Position numbers and translations under genes: made by a program
Notes under the pieces: generated by a model
Database searches by the model: none
The model's input: the letters and a program-made list of their open reading frames with translations, nothing else
Told to the model about the DNA's origin: nothing
Assembly: GCF_031846185.1 (NCBI RefSeq)
Contig: NZ_JAVRIF010000002.1
Location: forward strand, 310,001-374,000
Length of the DNA: 64,000 nt
Source: Thalassotalea_H castellviae
GTDB taxonomy: Bacteria > Pseudomonadota > Gammaproteobacteria > Enterobacterales > Alteromonadaceae
Reading direction: 5' to 3'
Shown: positions 61,201-64,000 of the stretch, one piece after another
How the letters are laid out: the number at the start of each line of letters is the position of its first letter
Numbering within the stretch: position 1 is the first letter of the stretch

Positions 61201-61468
61201 TAATACCATTCCGTATAAAGAAGTGCTCACTTAGAACTATATGAACGACATTAGAACAAACAAAATTGATGAAGATATAGTCATTCTACATCAAGAAAAT
61301 TTTGTGCAGTTATCATGGTGTTCATATGTTCCTAAAGGGCGAGTTTTAAAGGTTCATATGCTGCGTTATTGATTTTGATAAGGGAATAACCATTCTCTGC
61401 AATCAAAGCCTTGCCTCTGAACCTTTAAATTCTCGCTAAGCGATCACTTACTTATACAGATTGGTATA
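61201..61468. repeat. MITE-like repeat element with 34-bp inverted ends
   Basis: The ends TAATACCATTCCGTATAAAG (61201-) and the reverse complement of 61435-61468 (TTATACCAATCTGTATAAGT) match at 27 of 34 positions. Inside is a second inverted pair, GCGAGTTTTAAAGGTTCA (61339-61356) and TGAACCTTTAAATTCTCGC (61418-61436). About 268 bases, no coding capacity, between a CBS gene and a transporter gene. The ACCAAT-CGTATAA ends are like those I associate with dispersed palindromic elements of Colwellia-type genomes; that recollection is unverified. Confidence 0.65.
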
Positions 61469-61561
61469 AAGCGCACACAACATTATGCGCTTTACACATG
61501 ATCTAACAGGAAAACAATTGGGATAAAGCACCAGTAAATATATACCCTGTCGCCTTAATCG

Positions 61562-63511
61562 TTAACGTAATAAATGTAAAAAATGCAGATGTTTATGGTA
61601 TTGATCAATAATGTTATTGATCACCGCATCTTTCGACCAGCCCATAATGTCATAATCTTGTCCACCTTCGACTAAATGAACTTCTACTCGATAATAACTT
61701 TGTTCATCATCATCGTCTTCTACAACAAAGTCAGGCTGCGAATACTTTTGAGCGATCACTTGGTAAATAAACGTTTGTTCTTCACCATGTTCAATCGTTA
61801 AACTCAAACCGTTTTCATCTGATATTTTTACCTTGATTTGGTTTGCTTGTAATTCTTTTGCAACCAAATCAAAAGCCGGAGCAACCGTTTGACTAATAAA
61901 CTTATTTACATTGGCTTTATTAGGGTAATCAACAACACTCTTTAAGCGCATTTGCCAACTATTATTATGCTCATTAGTCGTATGTGGTATTGCCGTTAAT
62001 TGTTGACTCTCTTGTTTACACGCTTCTACCCTTAATGCTTTGATTAAACCAATAATGGCGAGTATTAATACAATTGCAAAAGGTAAAGCACTCGCGATGG
62101 TCATAGTTTGCAAGGCATTAAGCCCGCCTACTAACAACAAAATGGCTGCCACTATTCCAATGCCAACCGCCCAATAAACACGCTGCCACAATGGTGTATC
62201 GTTTTTTCCGTGCGAACAAAGCATATCAACTACCATGGCCCCTGAATCACAGGAAGTTACAAAGAAAATCACTATCATTAACACACTAAAAAATGACAGT
62301 ACGGAAGTTAACGGGAAGTTTTCAAGAAAGACAAATAACGCTACGGACGTGTCTTTACTAACCATCTCACCCAGTTCAGCCACACCTTGATTATAAACAA
62401 GATCGATTGCACTATTTCCAAATACTGTCATCCAAAATAAGGTAAACACGGTAGGTATCAGCATCACCCCCACAATAAACTCTTTTATCGTGCGACCTCG
62501 AGAAATTCTCGCAATGAATAAGCCAACAAAAGGTGCCCAAGCAAGCCACCAACCCCAATAAAATATAGTCCAACCACCTATCCAATTCGTTTTTTTATAG
62601 GCAAATAAATTAAAGGTGTTGTGAACAATATCTGCCAAGTATTCACCAATGTTTTGCAAATATGCTTGCAATAAAAACACGGTAGGGCCAACAATAAAAA
62701 CAAGTAATAACAAAATCACCGCTAAAACCATATTGGCTTCTGATAATCTTCTTACCCCTTTATCTAAACCTGTTGCAACAGAGATAACCGCCAACAAGGT
62801 TATCGTTGCCATGATCACGATTTGATTAGGGATAGAAACATCAATATCAAATAAATAACTAAAACCCGCATTCACTTGTGAAGCGCCTAAACCAAGTGAA
62901 GTAGCCACACCAAAAACAGTACTTACCACGGCAAAAATGTCCACTAAATGCCCCGGCCATTGATAAATTCGTTCTCCAATTAACGGGTATAAAGCTGAGC
63001 GTAATGTTAACGGTAAATTATGACGATAGCTAAAATATGCCAATACTAGAGCCACTATCGCGTAGATAGCCCATGCATGAAGTCCCCAATGAAAAAAGGT
63101 CATTTTCATGGCTTCTTGCACTGCCGCCACTGTACCTGTTTCAGCAGTAGGTGGTGACAAATAATGCATAAGCGGCTCTGCTACACCGAAAAACATTAGT
63201 CCTATGCCCATACCTGCAGCAAACAACATTGAAAGCCAGGTTAGCAGTGAATAATCGGGAATCGCATGATCAGGGCCTAAGCGAATGTCTCCATAACGGG
63301 AGAAGCCTAAAAAAATAACGAAAAAGAAAATAAACGCTACGGTCAGTACATAAAACCAACTGCCATTATCAACAATACTTTTTTGCATAAAGTTGAATAA
63401 CAACTGTGCCTGACTAGGTAAAAAAGTAGTAAATATAAGCAGTGCAATAATAACGGAAGAGGCACTGACAAATACTTTCTTATTTAATTGGCTATTGGCG
63501 GCTACAGACAA
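61562..63511 (-). CDS. BCCT family betaine/choline transporter
   Basis: Sodium- or proton-coupled transporter of compatible solutes, 649 residues, twelve membrane helices, then a hydrophilic C-terminal domain of about 150 residues as in BetT-type choline transporters. Motifs: GMGIGLMFFGVAEPLMHYLSPP, FFHWGLHAWAIYAIVALVLAYF, WTIFYWGWWLAWAPFVGLFIARISRGRTIKEFI (Trp-rich binding region) and FFVTSCDSGAMVVDML. The start is TTG 63511 with AAGGGA 6-7 bases upstream; the next Met would lose the first helix. The substrate (choline or betaine) is not certain. Convergent with the CBS gene across the MITE-like repeat. Confidence 0.9.
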   Translation of the reverse strand: MSVAANSQLNKKVFVSASSVIIALLIFTTFLPSQAQLLFNFMQKSIVDNGSWFYVLTVAFIFFFVIFLGFSRYGDIRLGPDHAIPDYSLLTWLSMLFAAGMGIGLMFFGVAEPLMHYLSPPTAETGTVAAVQEAMKMTFFHWGLHAWAIYAIVALVLAYFSYRHNLPLTLRSALYPLIGERIYQWPGHLVDIFAVVSTVFGVATSLGLGASQVNAGFSYLFDIDVSIPNQIVIMATITLLAVISVATGLDKGVRRLSEANMVLAVILLLLVFIVGPTVFLLQAYLQNIGEYLADIVHNTFNLFAYKKTNWIGGWTIFYWGWWLAWAPFVGLFIARISRGRTIKEFIVGVMLIPTVFTLFWMTVFGNSAIDLVYNQGVAELGEMVSKDTSVALFVFLENFPLTSVLSFFSVLMIVIFFVTSCDSGAMVVDMLCSHGKNDTPLWQRVYWAVGIGIVAAILLLVGGLNALQTMTIASALPFAIVLILAIIGLIKALRVEACKQESQQLTAIPHTTNEHNNSWQMRLKSVVDYPNKANVNKFISQTVAPAFDLVAKELQANQIKVKISDENGLSLTIEHGEEQTFIYQVIAQKYSQPDFVVEDDDDEQSYYRVEVHLVEGGQDYDIMGWSKDAVINNIIDQYHKHLHFLHLLR

Positions 63512-63740
63512 AGCATTTCCCTTAATTTAATTTGAATTGATATTATATATCGATAAAGCGCCATGTAAACATTCAAGCACATAAACAAATAGAGCATTAC
63601 TGGTTTATCAAAAAAAACCAATAAAGCCAAGCTTTTGAATAAATTCACTTATATTGCTAAACTACAGAAAACAACAAATATAGTTAGAACTCTAACAGTA
63701 TTTACTAAAACTGAAGATATAATTATTAGGGATAAATAAT

Positions 63741-64000
63741 ATGAAATTCACTAAGCTACACTGCGCAGTTTTAACTGCAATAGCGGCGTCGAGCTCTCTC
63801 AGTGCTGAAGAAGTCACAAAAAAAGCCAAATCAGCGATTGAAGTCATCGAAGTAACGGCGACAAAACGAGCCGAATCCATTCAAGAAGTGCCTGTTACCG
63901 TGACCGCGATAACCGGTGATAGTTTGGAAAAGCTTGGCGTAGCCAATTTTGATGAGTATGTTGAGTTTTTACCTAGCGTGTCTTTTCAGGGTACAGGCCC
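63741..64000 (+). CDS. TonB-dependent receptor, N-terminal part (runs off window)
   Basis: First 86 codons of an outer-membrane receptor. Signal peptide (MKFTKLHCAVLTAIAASSSL, SA), then IEVIEVTATKRAESIQEVPVTVTAI, the TonB box/plug start (the VTATKR motif), and LEKLGVANFDEYVEFLPSVSFQGTGP, a typical plug domain opening of the iron or vitamin/carbohydrate receptor class common in Alteromonadales. AGGG precedes the ATG by 9 bases. The rest lies beyond the window, so its ligand cannot be inferred. Confidence 0.9.
   Translation, partial: MKFTKLHCAVLTAIAASSSLSAEEVTKKAKSAIEVIEVTATKRAESIQEVPVTVTAITGDSLEKLGVANFDEYVEFLPSVSFQGTG

Noticed and set aside
61468..61493. Hairpin AAAGCGCA/TGCGCTTT as terminator of the BCCT gene
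   Set aside because: The stem is good but the following T tract is weak and it abuts the MITE-like repeat, so its role is uncertain.

Overview
The window is chromosomal DNA from a marine gammaproteobacterium of the order Alteromonadales, most likely a Colwelliaceae member (Colwellia/Thalassotalea type). This is inferred from the low G+C, the gene orders shared with Shewanella and E. coli (phoB-phoR-pstS, rpsP-rimM-trmD-rplS, aroF-tyrA), and the many sodium-coupled transporters, TonB/porin genes and chemotaxis functions. No prophage, insertion sequence with transposase, CRISPR array, rRNA or tRNA gene was seen.

Layout. 1-5.5 kb: a phosphate-starvation cluster on the minus strand (partial lipoprotein, pstS, phoR, phoB, porin) in which four upstream regions carry PhoB-box-like sequences. 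5.6-11.2 kb: orphan sensor kinase, rdgC, an HDOD gene, and the trhP-yfhL pair. 11.2-17.8 kb: thyA, a TauE permease, ptsP, rppH, mutH and a hexose-6-phosphate mutarotase. 18-25.7 kb: two tandem amidohydrolases (one lacking its metal ligands), msrPQ, a glutaredoxin, a DUF2058 gene, a MobA-like nucleotidyltransferase and a cysteine desulfurase homologue lacking the usual catalytic cysteine. 26-38 kb: penicillin acylase, MAPEG protein, pheA with a complete leader-peptide attenuator, a small envelope cluster, then aroF-tyrA with two TyrR-box-like palindromes, and acs. 38.5-41.8 kb: a chemoreceptor, porin and small PstS-like protein. 41.9-49.1 kb: rpsP-rimM-trmD-rplS, ffh, a Cu/Zn-efflux-type permease, ypjD and yfjD. 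49.1-51.2 kb: two gene-poor stretches, one with a cluster of DnaA-box-like 9-mers, the other with four tandem short transcription units. 51.2-64 kb: gshA, nhaC, an RluA-type pseudouridine synthase, a LysR regulator, thioredoxin, an NSS transporter, a solute-binding-protein remnant, nhaD, a CBS gene, a MITE-like repeat, a BCCT transporter and the start of a TonB-dependent receptor.

The most interesting signal is at 50.56-51.14 kb: four head-to-tail units, each with a GAACTT-like -35 element, exactly 16 bases, a TCTTA/TCATA -10 element typical of sigma-E (RpoE-like) promoters, and a strong GC-stem/U8 terminator about 67-71 bases after the predicted start. The two middle units are 62/63 identical over the shared body. 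I read this as a tandem array of envelope-stress small RNA genes; it is an inference from sequence and needs transcript data. Amino-acid biosynthesis control is also unusually legible here: pheA is attenuated by a Phe-rich leader, aroF-tyrA by TyrR-type operators.
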